From: Actinomyces qiguomingii
Lineage (GTDB): Bacteria; Actinomycetota; Actinomycetes; Actinomycetales; Actinomycetaceae
DNA: 64,000 nt
Direction of reading: 5' to 3'
Assembly: GCF_004102025.1 (NCBI RefSeq)
Contig: NZ_CP025228.1
Span: 1,736,001-1,800,000 of the forward strand
Translations under genes and position numbers: made by a program
In this document: one piece after another, positions 34,953 to 45,574 of the stretch
How the letters are laid out: each line of letters opens with the position of its first letter
Position numbering within the stretch: position 1 is the stretch's first letter
The notes under the pieces: generated by a model
Seen by the model: the letters and a program-made list of their open reading frames with translations, nothing else
Database searches by the model: none
What the model was told of the DNA's origin: nothing

Positions 34953-35600
34953 ATGAGCACTGCCATGTTCAAGGCCTCCACCCGCATCCCGCGCCCTCGG
35001 CGCACCGGGCGCGCCCTGTATGTGGGGCTGACCGGCGGTATCGGCGCCGGCAAGTCGGAAGTCGCCCGCCTGCTGGCGGCCCGCGGAGCGGAGGTCGTGT
35101 CCGCCGACGCCATTGCCCGTGAGGTGGTGGCCCCCGGCAGCGAGGGCCTCACGGCGGTTGTCGCCGAGTTCGGGGAACGGGTCCTGGGGGCGGACGGAGC
35201 CCTGGATCGGTCCGCACTCGGCCGCATTGTCTTCGCCGATCCGCTGCGCCGCGCCCGCCTGGAGGAGATCATCCTGCCGCTTGTGGCCGCGGAGGCCTGG
35301 GCGCGCCTGGAGGCTGCGCCGGTGGACGCGGTGGCGGTCTATGACGTCCCTCTGCTCGTGGAGGGGCAGATGGAGGGCATGTTCGACGTCGTCGTGGTGG
35401 TGGAGGCGGAGTTGGAGACCCGGTTGGCGCGTCTGGAGCGCCGCGGCCTGGAGCGGGAACAAGCCCTGGCGCGCATCGCCTCCCAGGTCACCGACGCCGA
35501 GCGGCGCGCCGTCGCCGACGTCGTGCTGACGAACTCCGGATCCTTGGAGGAGTTGGCGCGCTCCGTTGAGGAGCTCTGGCAGCGGCTTTCCGCCATGTAG
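34953..35600 (+). CDS. coaE: Dephospho-CoA kinase
   Basis: A 215-residue kinase for the last step of coenzyme A synthesis. The P-loop is GLTGGIGAGKS (about residues 25-35), followed by VVSADAIAREVV and VAVYDVPLLVE, all typical of CoaE. The N-terminal 22 residues are a short basic extension. CATGAT lies 6 nt before the ATG; a ribosome site is not obvious. The rpsA-coaE-uvrB order is common in actinobacteria, here interrupted by the helical protein, Gdx and a small peptide gene. Confidence 0.95.
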   Translation: MSTAMFKASTRIPRPRRTGRALYVGLTGGIGAGKSEVARLLAARGAEVVSADAIAREVVAPGSEGLTAVVAEFGERVLGADGALDRSALGRIVFADPLRRARLEEIILPLVAAEAWARLEAAPVDAVAVYDVPLLVEGQMEGMFDVVVVVEAELETRLARLERRGLEREQALARIASQVTDAERRAVADVVLTNSGSLEELARSVEELWQRLSAM

Positions 35601-35717
35601 GCGGGATGCGGGTCGGGCAGGAAGCGCTCCCCATAGGAACACCAGCGCGGGCGCAATAGCCTCATTGCCAGGACCCGACCGACCCTGCCGGTAATGGACC
35701 AAGGAAGGAACTACACC

Positions 35718-35873
35718 ATGCGTGCCCCGCTTCTGACCCCAAGAGCTGCCCTCGCGCTGACCTCAGCGACCCTCATCGGCGGTCTGGCGGCCGGTGCCAC
35801 CGACGCCCAGGCGCGCAGCTATCCCTACCTGTTCTGGGAGGGCGGCTGCGATCAGCGCACAATGACCTCCTGA
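35718..35873 (+). CDS. 51-residue secreted peptide precursor
   Basis: A small ORF with a good ribosome site (GGAAGGAA, 35703-35710) ahead of ATG 35718. Residues 1-32 look like a signal peptide: Arg near the start, the core AALALTSATLIGGLAAG, and a DAQA cleavage motif. The predicted mature part begins RSYPYLFWEGG and is only about 19 residues, aromatic-rich, with a single Cys (CDQRTMTS-stop). It lies alone between coaE and uvrB. It could be a signalling peptide, a bacteriocin-like product or the remnant of a longer secreted protein. No processing or export partner is adjacent. Confidence 0.55.
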   Translation: MRAPLLTPRAALALTSATLIGGLAAGATDAQARSYPYLFWEGGCDQRTMTS

Positions 35874-35917
35874 GGCACGCGTAGAAGGTGTCGTGGGTGG
35901 CGCGTAGCCTTGGAGCC

Positions 35918-38014
<2,097 letters not shown>

Positions 38015-38128
38015 GGTGGTATCGACCGGCGTTGGGGAGCACGTCGGCGTCGGCAACCCCACACCGCGTGGGACCGCCCCGGGTAGCGGGTCCGCCGGGC
38101 CACGGCGATAGACTCGGGGCATAAGCCC

Positions 38129-38273
38129 ATACGGAGGGGAGTACTCCCAGCAACAGCGACGTCGTCATCACGGCAGGCCGGACCGGCACCGCACCGCGGC
38201 AGCCCCGGCCCCCGGCGTCGCAGGCCAGAAGACGGGTGCCGTCCGCGCCCCTGGCGGGAGGAGACCTCCGGTA
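38129..38273 (+). promoter_or_regulatory. yybP-ykoY (manganese) riboswitch aptamer
   Basis: The 5' core GGGGAGTA (38136-38143) and the 3' core GAGACC (38261-38266) are diagnostic of this class. P1 pairs ACGGAGG (38131-38137) with CCTCCGGT (38265-38272). Between them lies GTCATCACGG, another conserved element. It controls a TerC-family gene, one of the classic target families. A TAGACT element at 38109-38114 may be its -10. Confidence 0.88.
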
Positions 38274-38292
38274 CCACAACCGTACCGGAGGT
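38264..38292 (+). promoter_or_regulatory. Alternative hairpin sequestering the terC ribosome site
   Basis: ACCTCCGGTAC (38264-38274) is perfectly complementary to GTACCGGAGGT (38282-38292), giving an 11-bp stem with a 7-nt loop. The 5' arm is the 3' strand of aptamer P1; the 3' arm holds the GGAGG ribosome site (38287-38291). The two folds exclude each other. Confidence 0.82.
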
Positions 38293-38299
38293 ACATGTA

Positions 38300-39364
38300 G
38301 TGGATGTCCACGCCCTCGGCTGGCTCGCCCTGGCCGCCGTCATCGTCACGATGATCACGATCGACATCGTCGGTCACGTCCGCACCCCGCATGAGCCCAC
38401 CCTGAAGGAAGCCGCCCAGTGGTCCATCGGCTACATCGCCATGGCGGTGGCGTTCGGCGGCATCGTGTGGGCGATCTGGGGCGGTACCTACGGTCAGGAG
38501 TACTTCGCTGGCTACATCACCGAGAAGGCGCTGAGCATAGACAACCTGTTCGTGTTCGTCATTATGATTGCCGCCTTCCGGGTGCCTCGGAAGTATCAGC
38601 AGGAGGTGCTGCTGGCTGGCATCATCATCTCCCTGTTCCTGCGGCTGGCCTTCATTCTGGCGGGCGCCGCCCTGATCGAGAACTTCTCCTGGATCTTCTA
38701 CCTCTTCGGTGCCTGGCTGGCGTGGACGGCCGTGTCTCAGGCGCTTGAAGGTGTGGAGGAGCCCGACGCGCACGACGACGAGGAGTACCGGCCCACAGGT
38801 TTGGTGCGTCTGGTGGCCAAGGTGGTGCCCATGACCGACGGATTCGTCGGCGGCAAACTCATTCACCGGCACGCCGGCCGCACCATGATCACTCCCATGC
38901 TGCTGTGCGTGATTGCCATCGGCACCGCCGACGTGATGTTCGCCGTGGACTCCATCCCGGCGATCTACTCCCTGACCAGCGAGCCCTACCTGGTGTTCGC
39001 GGCCAATGCCTTCTCCCTGCTGGGGCTGCGGCAGTTGTACTTCCTGATCGACGGGCTGCTGGACCGACTGGTCTTCCTGCACTACGGGCTGGCTGCAATC
39101 CTGGGGTTCATTGGATTCAAGCTGATCAACCACGCCCTGCACACCAATGAGGTGCCCTTCATTAACGGCGGCGAGCCCTGGCAGGTCATTCCCGAACCCG
39201 ACATCGGCGTCTCCCTCGGATTCATAGTGGTGGTGATTCTCATCACCGTGGTGGCCTCGGTGCTCGTCTCACGCCGACGCGCCCGGCGGGACGAGAGCGA
39301 GGCGGCGGACGGCGGTATCGGCCAGTCCACGCATGCGACCGTCACGGCACAGTCCGGCGCCTGA
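38300..39364 (+). CDS. TerC/Alx-family manganese exporter
   Basis: A 354-residue membrane protein with about nine helices. The two TerC signatures with acidic residues are present: KALSIDNLFVFVIM near residue 75 and DVMFAVDSIPAIYSL near 212. Characterised members such as Alx and MeeF-type proteins export Mn(II), and the manganese riboswitch upstream supports this. The GTG start at 38300 follows GGAGG by 8 nt; an ATG at 38295 is stopped at once by TAG. An ATPase exporter follows on the same strand. Confidence 0.92.
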   Translation: MDVHALGWLALAAVIVTMITIDIVGHVRTPHEPTLKEAAQWSIGYIAMAVAFGGIVWAIWGGTYGQEYFAGYITEKALSIDNLFVFVIMIAAFRVPRKYQQEVLLAGIIISLFLRLAFILAGAALIENFSWIFYLFGAWLAWTAVSQALEGVEEPDAHDDEEYRPTGLVRLVAKVVPMTDGFVGGKLIHRHAGRTMITPMLLCVIAIGTADVMFAVDSIPAIYSLTSEPYLVFAANAFSLLGLRQLYFLIDGLLDRLVFLHYGLAAILGFIGFKLINHALHTNEVPFINGGEPWQVIPEPDIGVSLGFIVVVILITVVASVLVSRRRARRDESEAADGGIGQSTHATVTAQSGA

Positions 39365-39424
39365 ATCGCCAACACGCTGAGACCTTCTCAGGAAGTTCCG
39401 GGCAGGAAAGTACATGCTGACCCC

Positions 39425-41914
39425 GTGACCACGACACCCGCCACAACCGCCCTGGCCACCATGCCGGATACGACCGGGCTGACGAGCCATGAGGTCGCCC
39501 AGCGCGTCGAGGCCGGGAAAACCAATGCCTACCGGGACCGCAGCTCTCGCTCCGCCGCCGCGATCCTGCGCGCCAATGTCTTCACCGTATTCAATGCGAT
39601 CCTCGGCACCGCGCTGGTGCTGATTCTCCTGTTTGGCTCCTGGAAGGACGCCCTGTTCGGCTTCGTGCTGCTGCTGAATACGGCCACCGGCACCATTGCG
39701 GAAGTACGCGCCAAGCGGGCCCTGGATCGCCTGTCCGTCCTGGAGGCCCCACGTGCCCACGTGCTGCGCGACGGAGTCGAGCAGCAGGTGGATGTGGCCG
39801 AGGTGGTGCTCGACGACGTGCTGCGGCTGCGCAGCGGCGAACAGGTCCCCGCCGACGCGGTGGTGCTGACCAGCGACAACCTGGAACTGGACGAATCGAT
39901 ACTCACCGGTGAGTCGGCCCCGGTGCGGCCCACGCCGGGGGACCGGGTCATGTCCGGCACCACCGTCACCGCGGGCACGGCCCTGGTGCGTACCACGGCG
40001 GTCGGCGCCGACGCCTACGCCCACCGGCTGGCCCGTGAGGCCCGCCGCTACTCGGTGGTCAGCTCCGAGCTGCAGGAGGGCACCAACCGGGTGCTGCGCT
40101 GGATCTCCTGGGTGATTGTGCCCGTGGCCCTGTTGCTGGTTTGGTCGCAGCTGCGGCAGAACGGCGGCGTGACGCAGGCCCTGACCTCCGGGCAGTGGCG
40201 CTTCGCGCTGGTGGCCGGGATCGCCGGCGTGATCGGCATGGTGCCGCAGGGGCTGGTGCTGCTCACCTCCGTCAACTTCGCCACCGCCTCCCTGGCGCTG
40301 GCGCGCCGAAACGTGCTGGTGCAGGAGCTGCCCGCCGTCGAGGTCCTGGCCCGGGTGGACACCCTGTGCCTGGACAAGACCGGCACGATCACCACCGGCG
40401 CGATCCGCCTGGAGGAGGTCACCGCCCCCGACGGCGGCGCCCCGGGGCGGGAGGTGCTGGAGGCGCTGGCCGTCGTGAGCGGCGGCGAGGACCCCAATGC
40501 GACCGCCGTCGCCGTCGCCCGCGGGCTCGCCGGGGCGGACTACCTGGGGGAGAGGGCCGCCGCGGTCGGCTCCCGCTCGGTGGAGGTCGCCGTACCCTTC
40601 TCCTCACGACGCAAGTGGTCGGCCGTACGCTACGACGCCACCACTTGGGTTCTGGGTGCGCCGGAGATCGTGCTGGGAGGCGTTCAGGGCGGCGAGGAAG
40701 TGTTGGTACGGGCGCGCGAGCGTGCCGCCGACGGCGCCCGAGTGGTGGCGCTGGCCCGCTCGAGCGAGCCCTGCGGGGAGGGCGCCGAGGATCATCTGCT
40801 GCCCGGTGGTCTGGAGGCGGTGGCGCTGGTGGTGTTGGCCGAGGAGGTCCGCCCCGATGCCGCCCAGACCCTGGACTACTTCCGGGGGCAGGGCGTGGAA
40901 GTGAAGGTGATCTCCGGGGACAACCCGGACACGGTTGCCGCCGTGGCCCGCCGCGCGGGCGTGACCGGGCCGGATGGTGGAGAGCCGGTCGCCGTCGACG
41001 CCCGCACCCTGCCGCAGGAGGCGGAGCCGGACGGACCGGAGGCCGAGCGCCTGGCCGACGCGCTGGAGGGGGCGAGCGTGCTGGGGCGGGTCACCCCCGA
41101 GCAGAAGCGCGCCTTCGTGCGGGCGCTCAAGTCGCGGGGCCGGGTGGTGGCCATGACCGGCGATGGCGTCAACGACGCCCTGGCCCTGAAGGACGCCGAC
41201 CTGGGCATAGCCATGGGCAACGGGGCGCCCGCCACCAAGGCGGTGGCCCGACTGGTGCTGCTGAAGGGGGAGTTCTCCGCCCTGCCGGGCGTGGTGGCGC
41301 AGGGCAGGCGGGTCATGGCCAATACCGAGCGCATCGCCTCGCTGTTCCTGGCGAAGACCGTTTACGCCTCGCTGATCGCCGTGGTGGTGTCCATGACCGC
41401 CATCGCCTATCCGTTCCTGCCGCGGCAGCTGACCATCGTGTCGTCCCTGACCATTGGCGTCCCGGCCTTCATTCTCGCTCTGGCCCCCAACTCCCGCCGC
41501 TACCGGGCCGGCTTCCTGGGCCGGGTGCTGACCCTGGCGGTTCCGGCGGGACTAGTGGCCGGCTGCGCCACCCTAGCGGCCCGCACCTGGCTGGTCGCCT
41601 CCGGGGCGGCACAGGCGCAGGTGACTACCGGCGCCACCCTGGTGCTGGTGTGCGCCGGACTGTGGCTACTGACGCTGACGGCCCGGCCGCTGCTGGGCTG
41701 GCGGCTCGGCCTGGTGGCGGCGATGGCCGGAATCGCGGTGCTGGGCGTGTTCGTGCCTGCGGTGCGCGACTTCTTCCTGCTGGCCTGGCCCGCGGCGGGC
41801 ACCTGGTTGGTGATCCTGATCGTCTCCGCCGCCGCGGTGGCGGGCATTGAGGCGGTCTACCTGCTGCGCCCCCGCCTGGTGGACCACCTACGCGGCCGTG
41901 GCCTGGTGAACTGA
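39425..41914 (+). CDS. Cation-transporting P-type ATPase
   Basis: An 829-residue pump. The phosphorylation motif LDKTGTITTG is at about residue 318, TGES at about 161 and TGDGVNDALALKDADLG near 578. The fourth helix reads GMVPQGLVLL, i.e. Pro-Gln-Gly-Leu, not the CPx of heavy-metal pumps nor the PEGL of classic calcium pumps; it resembles the actinobacterial CtpE-like branch. The substrate is probably a divalent cation such as Ca(II) or Mn(II), the latter suggested by the riboswitch-controlled TerC gene 60 nt upstream. The GTG start has CATGCT 6 nt before it. Confidence 0.92.
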   Translation: MTTTPATTALATMPDTTGLTSHEVAQRVEAGKTNAYRDRSSRSAAAILRANVFTVFNAILGTALVLILLFGSWKDALFGFVLLLNTATGTIAEVRAKRALDRLSVLEAPRAHVLRDGVEQQVDVAEVVLDDVLRLRSGEQVPADAVVLTSDNLELDESILTGESAPVRPTPGDRVMSGTTVTAGTALVRTTAVGADAYAHRLAREARRYSVVSSELQEGTNRVLRWISWVIVPVALLLVWSQLRQNGGVTQALTSGQWRFALVAGIAGVIGMVPQGLVLLTSVNFATASLALARRNVLVQELPAVEVLARVDTLCLDKTGTITTGAIRLEEVTAPDGGAPGREVLEALAVVSGGEDPNATAVAVARGLAGADYLGERAAAVGSRSVEVAVPFSSRRKWSAVRYDATTWVLGAPEIVLGGVQGGEEVLVRARERAADGARVVALARSSEPCGEGAEDHLLPGGLEAVALVVLAEEVRPDAAQTLDYFRGQGVEVKVISGDNPDTVAAVARRAGVTGPDGGEPVAVDARTLPQEAEPDGPEAERLADALEGASVLGRVTPEQKRAFVRALKSRGRVVAMTGDGVNDALALKDADLGIAMGNGAPATKAVARLVLLKGEFSALPGVVAQGRRVMANTERIASLFLAKTVYASLIAVVVSMTAIAYPFLPRQLTIVSSLTIGVPAFILALAPNSRRYRAGFLGRVLTLAVPAGLVAGCATLAARTWLVASGAAQAQVTTGATLVLVCAGLWLLTLTARPLLGWRLGLVAAMAGIAVLGVFVPAVRDFFLLAWPAAGTWLVILIVSAAAVAGIEAVYLLRPRLVDHLRGRGLVN

Positions 41915-41940
41915 CCTGATTATCGGCGGGCGGCGGGGTC

Positions 41941-42225
41941 TCAGGCCAGGACGCCGATCACCGGGTTCCACTCGTGGGGGATGCGCTCGGCGATGAAGCC
42001 AGCCTGGTTGAAGGGGTCCTCCTCCAGCAGGGCCAGGGCTCCGGCGGCGTCGTCGGCGCGCACCACGATGAGCGCGTCATGCGTGCCCACGTAGGGGCCG
42101 GCGGCGAGCAGCCGGTCCTGCTCGGCCAGCGCGGCGTTGAAGGCGCGGTGGGTGGGGCGGAGGGCGGCCATGGCCTCGTCCTGGTCGGTGACGTAGTGGT
42201 ACTCGACGGCGAAGATCTTGCTCAT
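41941..42225 (-). CDS. YciI-like protein
   Basis: A 94-residue YciI-family protein with a dimeric alpha/beta (ferredoxin-like) barrel. FAVEYHYVTD, RPTHRAFNAALAEQDRLLAAGPY and the closing DPFNQAGFIAERIPHEWNPVIG are typical, including the His that is often the active-site residue. Function in general is not settled. TAGGCT lies 6 nt upstream of the ATG, so it is a leaderless gene. It is divergent from the next gene, with the starts 75 bp apart. Confidence 0.85.
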   Translation of the reverse strand: MSKIFAVEYHYVTDQDEAMAALRPTHRAFNAALAEQDRLLAAGPYVGTHDALIVVRADDAAGALALLEEDPFNQAGFIAERIPHEWNPVIGVLA

Positions 42226-42231
42226 GCCGCC

Positions 42232-42237
42232 AGCCTA
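42232..42237 (-). promoter_or_regulatory. Candidate -10 element for the leaderless YciI-like gene
   Basis: TAGGCT on the minus strand, 6 nt from the ATG at 42225. Confidence 0.45.
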
Positions 42238-42288
42238 GCCATCCTCCGGCCCGGCCGTCTGCCTCCGGGATGCGCGTCCTTGATCGGC

Positions 42289-42294
42289 TACGCT
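42289..42294 (+). promoter_or_regulatory. Candidate -10 element for the leaderless gene at 42301
   Basis: TACGCT followed by 6 nt and the ATG. There is no Shine-Dalgarno. Confidence 0.45.
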
Positions 42295-42300
42295 CGCGCC

Positions 42301-43098
42301 ATGCTGTGCCGTATTCCCGAGTGGACGATCCGGGCGCCGCAGTCCCCGATTCCCCGCGAGGTCGTGAAGGTGGGCGGTCTTCCGCTCGGGTGGCCCGTCG
42401 ACAGGGGCTGGCCTCTATGCGCCGAGTGTGGCCTGCCGATGTCCTTCCTCCTCCAGGCCGGGGAGTCCGCGCAGCTGCCTCACACGCCTGCGGGTCAGGT
42501 CATGTTCGTGTTCAAGTGCGAGCGTTACAGCATCTGCTCCTTTTGGGAGCCGGCCACGGGCCGCAACCGCGTTGAGCTGGTTGGCTTCGGTGAACTGGGT
42601 GATATGGCAGTAGCTGCGCCAGAGGGCACACCGGTGCTGCTCGAGCTGTGGGCGCTGCGGTGGCGCGTGCACGACGACGGCGTGGATGCATCCCTGGAGC
42701 CCGCGTTCTTCGATGCCCGACATGCCGCTTTGCCGGAGAGTATTGCGTACCCGCACGACTTCGATTTCACGCTCCAGACCAAGGTCGGCGGCCTTCCCTA
42801 CTGGACGGTGAACGGGACCGAGGCTTTCCGGTACTCCGGCGGCACGGTTCTCACCGAAGGAGGAGACTGGCACTTGGTACTCCAGCTCGACACCGCGCTG
42901 AAGGTGGTTGACCCCATCGATGCAGTGCAGGCCTACGCAGACTCCCACCCCGTGGGGCCGGCGCGCGAGGGCGCCGCGGAGGTCTATCCGGAGGACGGAA
43001 GTGTTGGAATCGCGAACTTCTGCCTGGACGGGACCGGCTATGTGCTCGTCGATGAATCATCGCAGTCTCCGGAGCCGGTGTTCCTGATCAGCCGCTGA
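42301..43098 (+). CDS. Uncharacterised protein, possibly DUF1963-like
   Basis: A 265-residue soluble protein. The N-terminal part contains PLCAECGLPMSFLLQ and later FKCERYSICSFW, two Cys pairs that could bind zinc. The pattern of an aromatic-rich beta protein with PMSFLLQ and a C-terminal GDWHLVLQLD strand resembles DUF1963/YwqG proteins, which bind phosphate-like ligands. I could not confirm this by alignment. The leaderless ATG at 42301 agrees with the promoter spacing. It is convergent with the ABC permease gene across a long inverted repeat. Confidence 0.7.
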   Translation: MLCRIPEWTIRAPQSPIPREVVKVGGLPLGWPVDRGWPLCAECGLPMSFLLQAGESAQLPHTPAGQVMFVFKCERYSICSFWEPATGRNRVELVGFGELGDMAVAAPEGTPVLLELWALRWRVHDDGVDASLEPAFFDARHAALPESIAYPHDFDFTLQTKVGGLPYWTVNGTEAFRYSGGTVLTEGGDWHLVLQLDTALKVVDPIDAVQAYADSHPVGPAREGAAEVYPEDGSVGIANFCLDGTGYVLVDESSQSPEPVFLISR

Positions 43099-43201
43099 CG
43101 GGGCCGGCTTATGGAGACGCCCGAGCCGCCACATGGCGGGGGCGATCCGGACCTTGTCCGTGGCCGCGGCGGATGCCTGTCGCGGCCATCTCTCGCAATT
43201 C

Positions 43202-43263
43202 ACGACCTTGGGGTGTGGTTTACGACCTTGGGGTGGTCGTGAAACGCACCCCAAGGTCGTAAA
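43202..43263. repeat. Triple ACGACCTTGGGGTG repeat forming a 17-bp hairpin
   Basis: Copy 1 is at 43202-43215, copy 2 (TTTACGACCTTGGGGTG) at 43219-43235, and an inverted copy at 43247-43263. Copies 2 and 3 form a perfect 17-bp stem with an 11-nt loop. The 259-bp region lies between two convergent genes, so a bidirectional terminator is likely; the direct copy 1 is unexplained. I see no gene in the rest of this gap. Confidence 0.8.
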
Positions 43264-43357
43264 ACGTATGCCCGCCGCCCAGGAAGAGGCGGGAGCAGCG
43301 GCTCAGGAGCCTTGGCGGTGGTGCCGGGTGAGGGACCGGTGAGACGCGTACGGGCGG

Positions 43358-45574
43358 TCAGGGGCGCCAACGGCGGGTGGCACGTCCAGTGGCGCGCGCC
43401 GCGCTGATGCTGGCAATGGCTGCTACCAGCACCGTGATCGCCAAGCAGACGGCAACGTACGCGCTGCTGGGCTGCCATGTGGCGATGTCGTTGTCCGTGG
43501 AGATTCGGGCCATGCCGATCGGCAAAACGCGGTAGAGGACCGTTGCGGTCAGCCCGGCTGCGAGCACGATCACGCCGGTGCGCCAGCGGGCCGTCGAGGC
43601 TGCGCATGACACCGAACCGGACAGAGCGCCCACAGGCGCCAGGTTGCGGGCGGCACGCGCGGAGTCATGCGCCAGTGCCAGCCCGAGCACGATCGCCAGC
43701 ACCGACAGTCCGACGGCGCCCAGGGTCACGGTCCAGCGGGCGCGGATGTACTGCACCTGACCGGCGGTAATCCACTCCTGCGGCTGGGTGATGATCTGCA
43801 CACCAGGGGCATTTGCATGCAGCATCCGCTCGATCCCGCGCATATCGAGATCCGCGCCGTTCACCGACATGAGGTAAACGCCGCTGCCGGTCTCGTAACC
43901 GCGCATGATCTGGGCGGGGTCGGTCGTTGGAGTGATCTCAATGTCGGTTGCGCCGGCGAGTTCGTACACCTGCCCGAGGACGGGAACGTTCGTCAACAGT
44001 TCGGTGGCCGCGACCTGCTGTTGGGCGCAGTCCAGCCCCCAGGAGGACAGCAGCTCGCAGCCGGCTTCGATATGGGGCACCGGTTCGGCGTCGGCCGCAT
44101 CCGACTCGTCGAAGTCGGTTCCGGCAGAGAATGCCCCAACCTCATTGGGCAAGAGCGCAACCAGATCCTCGGAAGCAGCGGCCGCATCCAGATGGTCAAG
44201 GACGGCGACCTTCTCACCCCACCTGTTCAGGGTTTCTACTGACTCGAAGTACTGCGGGGACATGGAACTCGCCCACAGCTGGATCTGGCCTCCGGCCAGC
44301 AGCGCCAGCGTCATCGCCAGTGCCAGATGGCTACTGGCCTTGGACAAGGACACCAACTGGCGGCCTGCGATCAGGCGCCCGGCGTGACTGCGACGGTAGC
44401 CCCAGCGGGCCAGCATCCGCCCACACCAGGCGGACAACGCCGTCACGACTCCGGGCAGCGCCAGCACTGTGAGCACCACGCCGATTGCATAGGCGAACTG
44501 CTTGAACACGGAGGAGGGATTCCACAGCGGGAACCAAATCGCCAGAAGCAAACCGCAGATGAGCAGCAGCGACGGGCTGGCTTTCTGCCAGCGGCGGTGA
44601 TGCCGCCGGGGAACGGCGACGTGGCGGCCGCGCCCGCGGCCGAGCAGCACAATGGCGACGGTAAGCACCGCGCCGATCAGCAGGGCGGCAACAATGGGGC
44701 AGGCCAACCGGCGCGTATCCGCGGCCGGGAACCAGGCGTCCACCCACGGAACGCGCACATCCATGTACATGGCAACGCCGGTGAGCGCCCCCGCGAGCAC
44801 AAAACCGCCGAGGATTCCCGGCCAGGTCTCCGCCAGGTCGATGACCGCCAGGTCGCGGCGGCGCAGACCGGAGGTCACCAGGGCGGTGATACGCCGCCGG
44901 TTCTCCTCCCCACGCAGCGAGGAGGCGGAGGCGGTGGCTCCGAGGGCGGGGAGCAGCAGCACCCCGGCCACCAGCAGCAGTACCTCCGCCACGGGCGAGG
45001 CGTTCAGTGAGCCGGAGCCGGCGTAGGCGCCGCCCTCAACCACTGCACCGAAGCCGCAGATCGACTCCATCCCATCCGCGTTGAGTGCCTGTTCGGTTGG
45101 GCGCAGGTACACGCGCCGCTCCTGTGGCACCTCCAGGCCGTCCAGGCCGATCTCGGCGGAGATGGGGCCGAACAGCCCCTCCAACTGCCCGGTCAGGTCT
45201 CGGGCGAGGGCGGGGGAGACCACGGCCTCGCCGGGCTCGGGCCACTGGTCCACGCCCGGGGGCAACGGGGCGTCGTCGCTCAGTGGGGAGAGGACGATGA
45301 CGGTGACCGGGCGGTTGTTCACCTGGGTAAAGCCGCCGAAGCGGTACAGGACGGTGGCCTCCTGCGCGTCGCACAGCTGCGGAGCAATGGACTCGGCGCG
45401 CTCCCGGTGCAGGGCATCCCCGAACCAGGTCAGTGCGAGGCCGGCCAGGCTCAGGCACAGCAGACACGTCCCCAGGAACAAGGCCACGGTCTGGGTGCGC
45501 GCGAGCAGCCGGGACTCCGAGTGCCGCAGGCTGGTGCCGATGCGCAGCAGACCGGACAGCAGACGACGGTTCAT
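43358..45574 (-). CDS. Large ABC transporter permease (FtsX/MacB-like), bacteriocin-locus type
   Basis: A 738-residue membrane protein. An N-terminal helix (about 28-52) is followed by an extracytoplasmic domain with four cysteines' worth of structure (for example QLCDAQEATV and GMESICGFG). Then come about four helices at 195-215, 250-275, 300-320 and 345-395, a second outer domain, and three helices at the C-terminus. This double FtsX-like layout fits the permeases of antimicrobial-peptide efflux or bacteriocin immunity systems. Its ATG overlaps the ATPase stop codon by 4 nt. A small secreted protein is encoded just upstream. Confidence 0.8.
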   Translation of the reverse strand: MNRRLLSGLLRIGTSLRHSESRLLARTQTVALFLGTCLLCLSLAGLALTWFGDALHRERAESIAPQLCDAQEATVLYRFGGFTQVNNRPVTVIVLSPLSDDAPLPPGVDQWPEPGEAVVSPALARDLTGQLEGLFGPISAEIGLDGLEVPQERRVYLRPTEQALNADGMESICGFGAVVEGGAYAGSGSLNASPVAEVLLLVAGVLLLPALGATASASSLRGEENRRRITALVTSGLRRRDLAVIDLAETWPGILGGFVLAGALTGVAMYMDVRVPWVDAWFPAADTRRLACPIVAALLIGAVLTVAIVLLGRGRGRHVAVPRRHHRRWQKASPSLLLICGLLLAIWFPLWNPSSVFKQFAYAIGVVLTVLALPGVVTALSAWCGRMLARWGYRRSHAGRLIAGRQLVSLSKASSHLALAMTLALLAGGQIQLWASSMSPQYFESVETLNRWGEKVAVLDHLDAAAASEDLVALLPNEVGAFSAGTDFDESDAADAEPVPHIEAGCELLSSWGLDCAQQQVAATELLTNVPVLGQVYELAGATDIEITPTTDPAQIMRGYETGSGVYLMSVNGADLDMRGIERMLHANAPGVQIITQPQEWITAGQVQYIRARWTVTLGAVGLSVLAIVLGLALAHDSARAARNLAPVGALSGSVSCAASTARWRTGVIVLAAGLTATVLYRVLPIGMARISTDNDIATWQPSSAYVAVCLAITVLVAAIASISAARATGRATRRWRP

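Noticed and set aside
35888..35917. Ten-codon N-terminal extension of UvrB from an upstream in-frame start
   Set aside because: The extension overlaps the TAGCCT element and GGAG; the protein begins at ATG 35918 as in other UvrB sequences.
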